Below are positions 52,366-60,485 of a DNA stretch of 64,000 nt, one piece after another. Within the stretch, counting starts at the first letter, position 1, and each line of letters begins with the position of its first letter. The translations under genes were made by a program, and so were the position numbers. The stretch is from the NCBI RefSeq assembly GCF_024273235.1, contig NZ_JANBVH010000015.1:1-64000 (forward strand), written 5' to 3'. The stretch is from Sphingomonas faeni. GTDB taxonomy: Bacteria > Pseudomonadota > Alphaproteobacteria > Sphingomonadales > Sphingomonadaceae. The notes under the pieces were generated by a model. The model had not been told where the DNA came from and searched no databases. It saw only the letters and a program-made list of their open reading frames with translations.

Positions 52366-53771
52366 TGGGCACCGAACAGCGGCGCATCGAGGGCGTCCCG
52401 CATCGCACCGGCACGACGACCGACATCATGTTCGGCACCGGCATGGACGAATTGCTGCGTATCAGCGCCTGCATGCTTGGGTCGCAGATCCCGGCGAGCC
52501 TTGCCCATCAGGCGGTGCTCGGCATGGAGATGAGCCTGCTTGGGCAGGGCTGGCCCGTCGGTCGGTCGCTGGGCGCATTGCCGGAAGTGCGGACCCGGCT
52601 TGGCCTGGGGCGCCCAGCGTTCCGCGAGGCGATCACGATCCTGGAGGCACGCGGGCTGCTCGACGTTCGGCGCGGCCCCGGCGGCGGGTTGTTCGTGGCC
52701 GCGCCCGCGCTGGAGGACGTGGTCGGCGCGGTGCTGATGTATCTCGCGCTGACCGGCGAGACGTTCGCGCCGATCGAGGAGTTTCGCCTGCTGGTGTGGC
52801 GGATGATCGTCAACGCGGCGATCCAGCGGCATGTCTCGCTGCCGCCGGCCTGTGCGGCGTCCGGCCAATGGGGCTTTGCGGTCGATCTTGCGGAGCAGAC
52901 CGGCAATACGACGATGGTGCTGCTGGCACGACTGGCCGAGATGCTGGTGCAGACGTCGTCGCAGGCGCCTGCCCCGCCGCGTGATGCCGCGCTCGAGGCC
53001 GCCATAAGGCAGGGCGATCTCGCCAAGGCCTTCGATCGACTCGGCGAACTGGCGGGATCGACCGGCCTGGAGGCGTCGGTCGTGACGCTGGAGGTGGCCG
53101 AGCGTGCCTTCTCCCTGTCCGGCCGAAAGTCGGCGATGGCGCTTGCCGCGCGCATGACGCACGAACTGACCCTGCGCGGCGGTACGCAGGAGGCGGAATG
53201 GGAAACCGCGGAACGCCTTGGCTATACCGATGCGGTCGTACGGCAGGCGCGCCGCATCCTGCAGGATTTCGGGATCGTTCGCTGCCGGCAGGGCCGCAAG
53301 GGCGCCGAACTCGCGCCGCCGGCCGCGCCGACGGGCGTCATCCGCCTGCTCGCGCCGCTGCTGATGGCAGGCGCCATGTCGGCGTCGGACGAGAAGGAGG
53401 CGATCTCGTTCCTGGTCGGCGAGGGATCGGTGATCGCGGCGCGTCGCACCCAGGCCGGGGGCGCCTTGCCTGTCAGGCGTTTCCCGTCCGCGCCGCTGCC
53501 CGACGCATTCGAGGCGCTGACGATCGAAAACCTCCTGCTGGAGCTGAGCGGCAACCCGCTTCTGGCGATCGTCGTGCGGTCGTTGGGGGTGGCCAGTATC
53601 TTCGCCGCCGCCGATCCGCTGCCGCCGTCCGATCTGCGCGACGTGATCGCGATCAACCGTCGTATGCTGCAGGCGATCGAGGCCGGGGATGTCGGCACGG
53701 TCACCATGCTGGCGCGCGTCAAGATGGAACTCATGCAGCAGCCGGCCGACAGCTACCGACAGGTCGCGTGA
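52362..53771 (+). CDS. Tandem double FadR/GntR-type transcriptional regulator
   Basis: 469 aa, twice the usual size. The first winged helix is at about residues 48-115 (GRSLGALPEVRTRLGLGRPAFREAITILEARGLLDVRRGPGGGLFV) and is followed by an FCD-like helical part. A second, more divergent winged helix is at about 255-320 (WETAERLGYTDAVVRQARRILQDFGIVRCRQGRKGAEL) with its own FCD-like part. It reads as an internal duplication or fusion acting as a covalent dimer. It overlaps the YceI stop by 4 bp. Candidate regulator of the shared 35-bp element. Confidence 0.75.
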   Translation: MMGTEQRRIEGVPHRTGTTTDIMFGTGMDELLRISACMLGSQIPASLAHQAVLGMEMSLLGQGWPVGRSLGALPEVRTRLGLGRPAFREAITILEARGLLDVRRGPGGGLFVAAPALEDVVGAVLMYLALTGETFAPIEEFRLLVWRMIVNAAIQRHVSLPPACAASGQWGFAVDLAEQTGNTTMVLLARLAEMLVQTSSQAPAPPRDAALEAAIRQGDLAKAFDRLGELAGSTGLEASVVTLEVAERAFSLSGRKSAMALAARMTHELTLRGGTQEAEWETAERLGYTDAVVRQARRILQDFGIVRCRQGRKGAELAPPAAPTGVIRLLAPLLMAGAMSASDEKEAISFLVGEGSVIAARRTQAGGALPVRRFPSAPLPDAFEALTIENLLLELSGNPLLAIVVRSLGVASIFAAADPLPPSDLRDVIAINRRMLQAIEAGDVGTVTMLARVKMELMQQPADSYRQVA

Positions 53772-54097
53772 CGCGGCGCCGGGAGGGTTGGCGGGAGGCC
53801 CACCCGGTGGGCCGGCGGGAGATGATGCAGCTAACTCGCCCCTGCCGGCCATAGTAGCCTCCTCTCTCGAACCCGTACACGACGACACGGGAACTGGAGG
53901 GACTGGGTGAACGTGAGGTCGCAGGGCCGTCTCCGTGCGAGGGGCAAGGGCGAGAGCCGCCACCCCGATCGCGCGCGGCTTATGTCGCACCCTCTCGGAC
54001 GAGCCGGGGTTTCTCCAACGCGTCGGCCGCGAGGCATCGCGCCGGGTATCGCCGCGGTTCGGGCGATCCCGGACCGACCCCGCCTGTTTGGAGCACT
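53772..54097. other. Intergenic region with palindrome
   Basis: 326 bp. A perfect GC-rich palindrome GGCCCACC-C-GGTGGGCC at 53797-53813 could be a stem-loop at the end of the double-GntR transcript, without a U-run. No copy of the 35-bp element and no other clear signal were seen before the DUF6152 start, where GGAG precedes ATG 54098. Confidence 0.45.
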
Positions 54098-54508
54098 ATG
54101 ATGAATGCGTTGAAGGCACCCCGATTTTTGTGGCCGGTCCTGGCCGTGAGCGTCGGTCTCATGGCCTGCCCGGCGATCGCGCACCATTCCTTCGCGGCGT
54201 ACGACATGAACCAGACGCTGTCGGCCGAGGGGACTCTCAAGGAGTTTCGCTGGGGCGCACCCCATTCGTCGATGGTCCTGATCTACATGGACCGGGGCAA
54301 GGAAAAGCAGATGTCGATCGTCAGCGGCAGTCCGCTGATGTTCTCCAAACAGGGGCTCACCCCGCGCGATTTCAAGCGCGGCGACAAGGTGAAGGTCACC
54401 TTCCACCCGAACATCAGCGGTCAGCCCGGCGGCGCGATGGCGAGCGTCAGGCTGTCCAGCGGCAAGAGCTTTTCGGACACCGAAGCCGCGCGTGCCGGCG
54501 GCAATTGA
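54098..54508 (+). CDS. DUF6152 family secreted protein, second copy
   Basis: 136 aa. Signal ends AIA and is followed by HHSFAAYDMNQTLSAEGTLKEFRWGAPHS, parallel to the protein at 26855-27322. GDKVKVTFHPNISGQPGGAM matches the other copy's GDKITVDVHPGRDG. The paired His behind the signal is kept. It is directly followed by a GHWEGDTLV-family gene (11-bp gap), the same order as in the 26-27 kb module. Function unknown. Confidence 0.8.
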   Translation: MMNALKAPRFLWPVLAVSVGLMACPAIAHHSFAAYDMNQTLSAEGTLKEFRWGAPHSSMVLIYMDRGKEKQMSIVSGSPLMFSKQGLTPRDFKRGDKVKVTFHPNISGQPGGAMASVRLSSGKSFSDTEAARAGGN

Positions 54509-54519
54509 AAGTTTTCGAC

Positions 54520-55257
54520 ATGGCGATTGATCCCAGGATGATCCGGCTCACCGTGCGCACCGCCTTGGCGGGCGCGGTATTGGGTCTCGCGGGCGCGGCC
54601 TCCGCCCAGTCGGCGCCGCCTATGGGCGCGAACCTGGAAGGTGTCTGGAAAATCGCGACGCCAACCACGACGCTCAAGCCGATCTCCGGTGCGGTGCCGT
54701 TCACCGCGGAGGGGCGCAAGGCGTATGACGCGAACAAGGCGCTGAGGGCGCAGGGCAAGTTCGACGATTACGACATCACGCTCGCGCGCTGCTCCAACCC
54801 CGGCGTGCCGCGGCTCGCGCTGACGCCGATGCGGTTCAAGATCTGGAACCGGCAGGGCGTCGTGACCTTCGACTATGAGTGGAACCGTGCGCTCCGCCAG
54901 ATCAACGTCGGCGTGCCGCCGCAGCCGGATTTGATGGGGCAGGGCCTCGTGCCGACGATGACCGGCAAGTCGAAGGGGCATTGGGAGGGCGATACCCTGG
55001 TCTCGGTGATGCAGGGCGGATCGGATCGCACCCTGATCGACGATCTCGTGCCGCACGGCTACGACCTGAAGGTCACCGAGCGCTATCGCCTGGTCGATGC
55101 GAACACGCTCGAGGACCGCATCACGGTCGAGGATCCGGTGTTCTTCACCCAGCCCTGGACGTCGGTCGTGACCTACAAGCGGCAACCCGACGCCATCTTC
55201 GCCGAGGACGTGTGCCTCGATCGGCTTGCCGCGAAGCAGCCGGCGTTTGCCAAGTGA
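54520..55257 (+). CDS. Secreted GHWEGDTLV-family protein, copy 2
   Basis: 245 aa from ATG 54520. Signal ends GAASAQ. Mature part: LEGVWKIATP, RCSNPGVPRLAL, GKSKGHWEGDTLVSVMQGG, ERYRLVDANTLEDRITVEDPVFFTQPW and a C-terminal Cys near DVCLDRL. The core is shared with the proteins at 25974 and 55290. It appears to be a beta-rich periplasmic protein of unknown role. Co-transcribed with DUF6152 upstream. Confidence 0.75.
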   Translation: MAIDPRMIRLTVRTALAGAVLGLAGAASAQSAPPMGANLEGVWKIATPTTTLKPISGAVPFTAEGRKAYDANKALRAQGKFDDYDITLARCSNPGVPRLALTPMRFKIWNRQGVVTFDYEWNRALRQINVGVPPQPDLMGQGLVPTMTGKSKGHWEGDTLVSVMQGGSDRTLIDDLVPHGYDLKVTERYRLVDANTLEDRITVEDPVFFTQPWTSVVTYKRQPDAIFAEDVCLDRLAAKQPAFAK

Positions 55258-55289
55258 CGCGGTCGCAATCTGATCTGGAGCCTATCCGT

Positions 55290-56240
55290 ATGACGACCCG
55301 CTTCCCGTTACCCGTCACGATGCGCGGGCCGATCGCTGCGGCCACCGCGCTGATGCTGGCAGTGACGCCTGCGTCCGCGCACGCGCAGCAGGGCCCGCCC
55401 GGTGGCCAGATGCAACTCCCGCCGGGTGCTTCGGGTGGTCCGCCACCCGGTGCGCCGACCGGGCCGGTGTTGACGGAAGCGCAGAAGATCGTTGCTGCCC
55501 TGCCACCGCCGGGGCCGGGCCTGATACCGCCGCGACCGCCATTGCCCGCCGATGCGGTCATGCCGAGTGCGGACCCGCGCGACCTGCAAGGCACCTGGGT
55601 CAACAACCAGCCGCTCCAGTTCCGCTCGCAGCGCGACATGTACGGTGCGCTCGCGCCCTATACGATGGCCGGCGCCAAGGTCCTGTCGCGTCGCGTGATG
55701 TCGCTAAAGGCCGGCAAGCCGTTCATCAACGCGTCGGCGATCTGCCGTCCGCCGGGGCCGCAATGGCAGCGCGACCTGAACTTCCCGTTCTCGATCGTCC
55801 AGGACAAGGATCATGTCGAGGTCCTGTTCGAGGAATATCACGGCCGCTGGTATATCTCGCTCGATCCGCAGGGCGTGCCGCTGCCGACGCAGAAGCAATA
55901 TATGGGTCGCTCGGTCGGGCATTGGGACGGCGGTACGCTCGTCGTCGAGACGACCGACTTCAAGCAGCCGATCTGGCTCGACGTCGACGGGACGCCGCTG
56001 TCGGCGAACGGCAAGCTGATCCAGCGGATGCGCAAGGTGAGCGACGCCGGCCGCGTGCCGTTCCTCGAGGTGGTCACGACGATCGTCGACCCGACCTATT
56101 ATACCGCGCCATGGTCGATCGTGCGGACCTTTGGCTGGGCGCCGCACCAGGCGGTGTTCGCCGAGTATAATTGCGAAGAACAGGTCGGCGATCCGAGCGT
56201 CAGTGCCGATGCCGGGCTCGTTCCCGAACCACAGGACTGA
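55290..56240 (+). CDS. Secreted GHWDGGTLVV-family protein, copy 3
   Basis: 316 aa from ATG 55290 (GGAG site). Signal ends SAHAQ, followed by about 60 residues rich in Pro and Gly. The conserved part has DLQGTWVNNQPLQFRSQRD, AICRPPGPQWQRDLNFPF, GRSVGHWDGGTLVVETTDFK and VDPTYYTAPWSIVRTF, with Cys near the end (YNCEEQ). It is a third paralogue and the second in this operon. Unknown function. Confidence 0.75.
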   Translation: MTTRFPLPVTMRGPIAAATALMLAVTPASAHAQQGPPGGQMQLPPGASGGPPPGAPTGPVLTEAQKIVAALPPPGPGLIPPRPPLPADAVMPSADPRDLQGTWVNNQPLQFRSQRDMYGALAPYTMAGAKVLSRRVMSLKAGKPFINASAICRPPGPQWQRDLNFPFSIVQDKDHVEVLFEEYHGRWYISLDPQGVPLPTQKQYMGRSVGHWDGGTLVVETTDFKQPIWLDVDGTPLSANGKLIQRMRKVSDAGRVPFLEVVTTIVDPTYYTAPWSIVRTFGWAPHQAVFAEYNCEEQVGDPSVSADAGLVPEPQD

Positions 56241-56266
56241 TCGTCGTGCGCACGCCAGGAGACGTC

Positions 56267-56815
56267 ATGCGGAAGAGTATCTGGAAGTCGGTCGGCATAT
56301 CTTGTGCCGCGATGCTGGCGGTAGCGTCGCCAGCGTTTGCCCATGACCCGAAGTCGGAGGCGGCGAACAAGAAGATCGTGCTCGACTTCTACCAGGCGTT
56401 GAACGCCGCGGATGCGACGGGCACGACCAAGGCCCGGATCCAGGGGATCGCGGAGAAATATCTCAGCCCGGATTACGTGCAGCATGCGGCGTCGTTAGTC
56501 GATATGCCGGGACCGGGGACCGCGCGCGACAAGCTGGTCCGGATGTTCCAGGGCATGCCGGCGATGAAGCCGATGCCCGCGCCCAAGACGATTGCGGTCA
56601 TGGCCGAGGGCGACCGCGTCATGATGCTGACCGCGCGCGAGATGCCGGACCCCGCGACAGGGCAGCTGAAACAAGCCTATATCTTCAACATGTTCCGCGT
56701 TCGGGACAACAAGCTGGTCGAGCATTGGGATGTCGGCACGCCGACCATGCCGTCGCCCGGCGCCGGTACGCTGACCATGCCGTCTCCGGGCGCCGGCGCG
56801 CCGCCCAGCCAGTAG
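56267..56815 (+). CDS. Secreted SnoaL-like (NTF2-fold) protein
   Basis: 182 aa from ATG 56267 behind AGGAGA. Signal ends AFAHD. A SnoaL/ester-cyclase-like domain follows: ANKKIVLDFYQALNAAD, YLSPDYVQHAASL and FRVRDNKLVEHWDV. The C-terminus has a decapeptide repeat, TPTMPSPGAG then TLTMPSPGAG. Exported members are usually unassigned. Last gene before duplication copy 2. Confidence 0.78.
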   Translation: MRKSIWKSVGISCAAMLAVASPAFAHDPKSEAANKKIVLDFYQALNAADATGTTKARIQGIAEKYLSPDYVQHAASLVDMPGPGTARDKLVRMFQGMPAMKPMPAPKTIAVMAEGDRVMMLTAREMPDPATGQLKQAYIFNMFRVRDNKLVEHWDVGTPTMPSPGAGTLTMPSPGAGAPPSQ

Positions 56816-56921
56816 CGCGGCACGCCCGCGGCAGCGCGTCGGTCATCAAGCGAGGCTGGGGGCTTTCCGGAGGAGGCGTTCCGGGATTCCCTGGCACGCG
56901 CAAGTCTTAGGATAGCAGATC

Positions 56922-57410
56922 ATGTCACTCCAATCGTTTGCCAGTCATCTGTACGGCACGCCGATCAGCACGGCGATCCGCGAGACCAGCTGGATCATCC
57001 CGGCGGTGCAGAGCGTCCACATCATCGCGATCGCGGGCGTGGTCGGCGCGGCGATCGTGATGGACCTGCGGCTGGCGGGCGTGCTGGCGACCGACGAGAC
57101 GCCGCGCGCGGTCGTGAAGCGGCATCTGCCGTGGATGTGGTCGTCGCTGGCGCTGTTGCTGACGAGCGGGTTCGTGCTCGGTCTCGGCGAGCCGTACCGC
57201 GTGCTGATGAACGCGGTGTTCTGGGTCAAGATGGCGCTAGTGCTGACCGGTTTCACGCTGACGTTGCTGTTCCGCTACCCGATCCTCCACCCCGACTACC
57301 GGATCGAGCATGCGCGCGCCGCCGCGCTGATCAAGCCGCTCGCCTGGGCGTCGCTCGCGATCTGGGTGGTCGTGGTCTTCTGCGGTCGCTGGATCGCCTA
57401 CTATCAATGA
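56922..57410 (+). CDS. DUF6644-like membrane protein, pair 2 gene 1
   Basis: 162 aa, identical to the protein at 44023-44511 except two conservative changes (KMALVLTGF instead of KMAMVVTGF). Four helices. Here it stands behind the secreted DUF6152/GHWEGD genes instead of behind the aldehyde dehydrogenase. Unknown function; perhaps the membrane partner of these secreted proteins. Confidence 0.8.
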   Translation: MSLQSFASHLYGTPISTAIRETSWIIPAVQSVHIIAIAGVVGAAIVMDLRLAGVLATDETPRAVVKRHLPWMWSSLALLLTSGFVLGLGEPYRVLMNAVFWVKMALVLTGFTLTLLFRYPILHPDYRIEHARAAALIKPLAWASLAIWVVVVFCGRWIAYYQ

Positions 57411-57438
57411 TTCCCGCTATTTTTCCGGAGACGATGCC

Positions 57439-57954
57439 ATGATGCCGGACACTGCGCCGCCCAACGCGCTGATGCAGATGCTGTACGAGTCGACGATCGG
57501 GACGACGATCCGCGAGAGCGCGACGCTGTTCCCGTGGATCGAGAGCGTCCACGTGCTGATGATCGCGGCGGTGGTCGGCACGATCGCGATCGTCGACCTG
57601 CGGCTGATCGGGGTGGCGTCGCACCGTCGCGGCGCGCGCCAGCTGATCCTCGACATGCTGCCCTTCACCTGGGTCGCGTTCGTGCTGGCGGTGATCTCGG
57701 GGACGTTGCTCTTCCTGTCGAACGCGACCGGCTATTTCCAGAGCATGCCGTTCCGCTTCAAGCTGCTGACAATCCTGATCGCGGGCATCAACATGGCGAT
57801 CTTCCACATCACCGCGTACCGCAAGATCGGCGACTGGGACGACCAGCTGCCGACGCCGCGCGCCGCCAAGATCGCCGGGTTCAGCTCGCTGACGCTGTGG
57901 CTGGTGATCGTCTTCCTCGGCCGCTGGATCGGATATTCCTACCCGCTGGCCTGA
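57439..57954 (+). CDS. DUF6644-like membrane protein, pair 2 gene 2
   Basis: 171 aa, three residues different from the protein at 44540-45055. Four helices, same gap (28 bp) to gene 1. The high identity of both pairs with no indels suggests recent duplication or ongoing gene conversion, or selection for dosage. Confidence 0.8.
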   Translation: MMPDTAPPNALMQMLYESTIGTTIRESATLFPWIESVHVLMIAAVVGTIAIVDLRLIGVASHRRGARQLILDMLPFTWVAFVLAVISGTLLFLSNATGYFQSMPFRFKLLTILIAGINMAIFHITAYRKIGDWDDQLPTPRAAKIAGFSSLTLWLVIVFLGRWIGYSYPLA

Positions 57955-57975
57955 AGGCCGACGGGCGCATATAGG

Positions 57976-58010
57976 TTGACCATTCCGATCAAATATGACT
58001 ATGTAGTTCA
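57976..58010 (+). promoter_or_regulatory. 35-bp shared element, copy c
   Basis: TTGACC (57976-57981), 13 bp, ATGACT (57995-58000), ATG, TAGTTCA (58004-58010). The spacer ends ATCAAAT, like copies a and b. It is 105 bp upstream of the dioxygenase-like gene and lies only 22 bp behind the duplicated pair, so it separates two transcription units. Confidence 0.72.
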
Positions 58011-58115
58011 ATAAATGCACGGCGTGGAAACGGTCGCATGTGTCGCCGTTCACGCCCGAACATCAATATCCCGCCCGCTCGAAATGAAGCGGCGGGACCG
58101 CGGAGTGGATGATCG

Positions 58116-59066
58116 ATGAGCATCGCGAAAGCAGTCGACGTGGCCTATGTGCGCTTCAGCGCGCCGGACCTCGCGAAGATGCAGAACTTCCTGCTGGATT
58201 TCGGCATGGTCGACTCGGTGGCCGAGCAGGCGCCGGATCGCCTGTACATGCGCGGCACCGGTCGTGCGCCGTTCGTGCATGCGACCGAACTCGGCGAACC
58301 GGGCTTCAAGGCGCTGGGGATCTGGGTGCGCGATCGCGCCGATCTCGAGGCGCTGGCGGCGCATGACGGAGCCGCGGTCGAGCCTCTCGATGCACCCGGC
58401 GGCGGGCTCGTCGTTCGGCTCACCGACCCGGACGGTTTCCTGATCGAGGCGGTCGCCGAGCAGGAGACGCTGCCGCAGGTCGAGCGCACTTTGCCGTATC
58501 CGATGCCGTGGAACCATGCCGGCGAACATCCGCGCATCGGCAGCTTCCGTCGCGTCCGGCAGGGGGCGTCGCACGTCCAGCGGCTCGGTCACTGCGTGCT
58601 CGGCGTCTCCAATTTCCGGCAGTCCGAGCAATGGTACAAGGCGCGGTTCGGATTCGTCACCTCGGACGAGATCCAGCCCGAGCCGGGTGTCGCGATCGGT
58701 GCCTTCATGCGCGCGGACCGCGGCGACGAGCCGTGCGATCACCATACTATATTCCTGTTCGAGCCGCCCAAGGGCCTGCCAGAATTCATGCACTCGGCGT
58801 TCGAGGTGGCGGATGTCGATGACCTGATGGCCGGGCACGACTTCCTGATCCAGGCGGGCTGGCATCAGCATTGGGGCGTCGGGCGTCACATCCTCGGTAG
58901 CCAGATCTTCGATTACTGGAATGATCCCTGGGGTCATGAGATCGAGCACTGGACCGATGGCGACCAGCTGCGCACGGCCGACGGCGGCGGGATCGCGGGT
59001 CTCGACCAGTTGCTCGGCGGGCAGTGGGGACCACCCAACCCGGTGCTCGAGACGCTCGGAAAATAA
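58116..59066 (+). CDS. VOC-family extradiol-type ring-cleavage dioxygenase
   Basis: 316 aa, two glyoxalase/VOC modules. The second module holds the expected Fe(II) triad: His159 (RLGHCVLGV), His226 (FMHSAFEV) and a Glu in GHEIEHWTDGD (Glu277 most likely), as in BphC-type enzymes. The first module lacks such ligands, normal for type I extradiol dioxygenases. It should cleave a catechol next to one hydroxyl. With the MhpA-like hydroxylase and FAH-family hydrolase it outlines a meta-cleavage route. Under copy c of the shared element. Confidence 0.85.
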   Translation: MSIAKAVDVAYVRFSAPDLAKMQNFLLDFGMVDSVAEQAPDRLYMRGTGRAPFVHATELGEPGFKALGIWVRDRADLEALAAHDGAAVEPLDAPGGGLVVRLTDPDGFLIEAVAEQETLPQVERTLPYPMPWNHAGEHPRIGSFRRVRQGASHVQRLGHCVLGVSNFRQSEQWYKARFGFVTSDEIQPEPGVAIGAFMRADRGDEPCDHHTIFLFEPPKGLPEFMHSAFEVADVDDLMAGHDFLIQAGWHQHWGVGRHILGSQIFDYWNDPWGHEIEHWTDGDQLRTADGGGIAGLDQLLGGQWGPPNPVLETLGK

Positions 59067-59157
59067 CGCGCAGCGCCGTGGCGGGGCTTTGGTCTCGCGG
59101 CGGCGCGGTCGTCATACTGCGCCCGTGACGGGCCATTCTTCATAAAGGACTGCCGCC

Positions 59158-59982
59158 ATGCCGGTCGTATTGATTACCGGTTGCAGCTCGGGCTTCGGCG
59201 AGGCGATGGCCGTTGCGTTTGCCGAGCGCGGCTATCAGGTCGTCGCGACGATGCGTCGTCCGGAGGGTGCTTCGGCGCGGCTCAAGGCGCTGGCGAGCGC
59301 GAAGCCGACCGATGTCGCGATCGCGCCGCTCGACGTCACCGACGCCGCGATGCGGCAGGCGACGATCGAATTCGTGGTGTCGCAGTTCGGGCGGATCGAC
59401 GTTCTCGTCAACAATGCCGGCGTCGGCGCGCGCGGTTCGGTCGAGGATACCCCCGACAGCCAGTGGCGCGCGATGTTCGAAACGAACCTGTTCGGCCCGC
59501 TCGACCTGATCCGGCTCGTGCTGCCGATCATGCGCGCGCAGGGCGCGGGGCGGATCATCAACGTGACGTCCGTTGCGGCGCTGATGAAAACGCCGTTCAT
59601 GGGCGCCTATTGCGCGAGCAAGCATGCGCTCGACACTGCGACCGCGGCGCTCAACATCGAAACGCGGAGCTTCGGCGTGCAGGTGGTCAGCGTCATGCCC
59701 GGACCGTTCCAGACAGCCTTGCCGCAAAAGTCGCTCGATCGCGTGGCGAGTGCGCCGTACGCGGCGGCGGCGGGGGCGTTCAATCGCAACTTCGATGGGC
59801 TGGAGGCCAAGGCGCCCGAGGACATCACGCCGGTGGTGACCGCGGTGCTGGCGGCGGCGACCGATGCCGAGCCGATGCTGCGCTATACCGCGGGCGCCGA
59901 GGTCGTGCCGATCCTGCCGCCGATCCTCCAGGCGCTTGCGCCGATGGAGAAGATCGGCCTGCATCTGACCGGGCAGGGGTGA
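59158..59982 (+). CDS. Short-chain dehydrogenase/reductase (classical SDR)
   Basis: 274 aa. Cofactor loop TGCSSGFG at the N-terminus, NNAG motif, and active-site Ser-Tyr-Lys in TSVAALMKTPFMGAYCASK. Preceded by AAAGGA. Substrate unknown, perhaps an alcohol or ketone from side-chain degradation. It lies 91 bp behind the dioxygenase and overlaps the next gene by 4 bp (GTGA). Confidence 0.87.
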   Translation: MPVVLITGCSSGFGEAMAVAFAERGYQVVATMRRPEGASARLKALASAKPTDVAIAPLDVTDAAMRQATIEFVVSQFGRIDVLVNNAGVGARGSVEDTPDSQWRAMFETNLFGPLDLIRLVLPIMRAQGAGRIINVTSVAALMKTPFMGAYCASKHALDTATAALNIETRSFGVQVVSVMPGPFQTALPQKSLDRVASAPYAAAAGAFNRNFDGLEAKAPEDITPVVTAVLAAATDAEPMLRYTAGAEVVPILPPILQALAPMEKIGLHLTGQG

Positions 59983-60467
59983 CTTTAGGCCCCGATCGCC
60001 GCGCGCTCCTGCTCGGCGCGGCGGCGTTGGTGCCGTTACCCGCCTTGGCGATCCCGTCCGCCACGCGGTTCGATCGCGCCGCCTATGATCGCTACATCGG
60101 TCTTATGAATGCAGGCGACCTGCGTTTCGTCGATTATTATGCGGACGACATCCGGTTCGTGATGAACATCCGTGGCCGCGCCGCCGTGCTCGAATTCTAT
60201 GCGCGCCAGCGACCTTACGTGAAGGAGCGGCTCGACGTGACGTTCTTCTGTTCGGACCGCACCGGGGCGGCGGCCGAAGTGCGGAGCGAGGTGCGGTGCA
60301 TCAAGGACTGCGCGGACACGACGATCTTCGGGCGTCGGCTGAAGGCCGGCGAGGTCCAGACGATCCGCGGCTGCCTGCTCTATGGGCTGGATGCGCGGGG
60401 GCTGATCGCCGAGATCAAAGGGCCCCCGCCGGAAATCCTGCAACCCTGGCGGGTCGCCGCATCCTAA
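59979..60467 (+). CDS. Exported SnoaL-like (NTF2-fold) protein
   Basis: 162 aa starting at GTG 59979, which overlaps the SDR stop. A twin-arginine-like signal DRRALLLGAAALVPLPALA is present. The rest, RFDRAAYDRYIGLMNAGDLRFVDYYADDIRFVMN and GRAAVLEFYARQRPY, is an NTF2-like cone. It has three cysteines. Function unknown; second secreted SnoaL-type protein of the island. The gene ends 18 bp before the convergent MFS gene. Confidence 0.7.
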   Translation: MTLGPDRRALLLGAAALVPLPALAIPSATRFDRAAYDRYIGLMNAGDLRFVDYYADDIRFVMNIRGRAAVLEFYARQRPYVKERLDVTFFCSDRTGAAAEVRSEVRCIKDCADTTIFGRRLKAGEVQTIRGCLLYGLDARGLIAEIKGPPPEILQPWRVAAS

Positions 60468-60485
60468 CGCGACGATAGGTCGGCC

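Larger units (their letters stand above)
56895..57954 (+). repeat. 1,060-bp segmental duplication, copy 2
   Basis: Indel-free match to 43996-45055 at a constant 12,899-bp offset, including 27 bp of 5' leader with the ribosome-binding region of gene 1. Ends at the stop codon of gene 2. Most differences are third-codon changes, so both copies appear to be under selection or recently converted. Confidence 0.93.

Noticed and set aside
43996..57954. Composite transposon bounded by the two duplicated segments
   Set aside because: The direct 1,060-bp copies encode membrane proteins, not transposases, with no terminal inverted repeats or target duplications visible.
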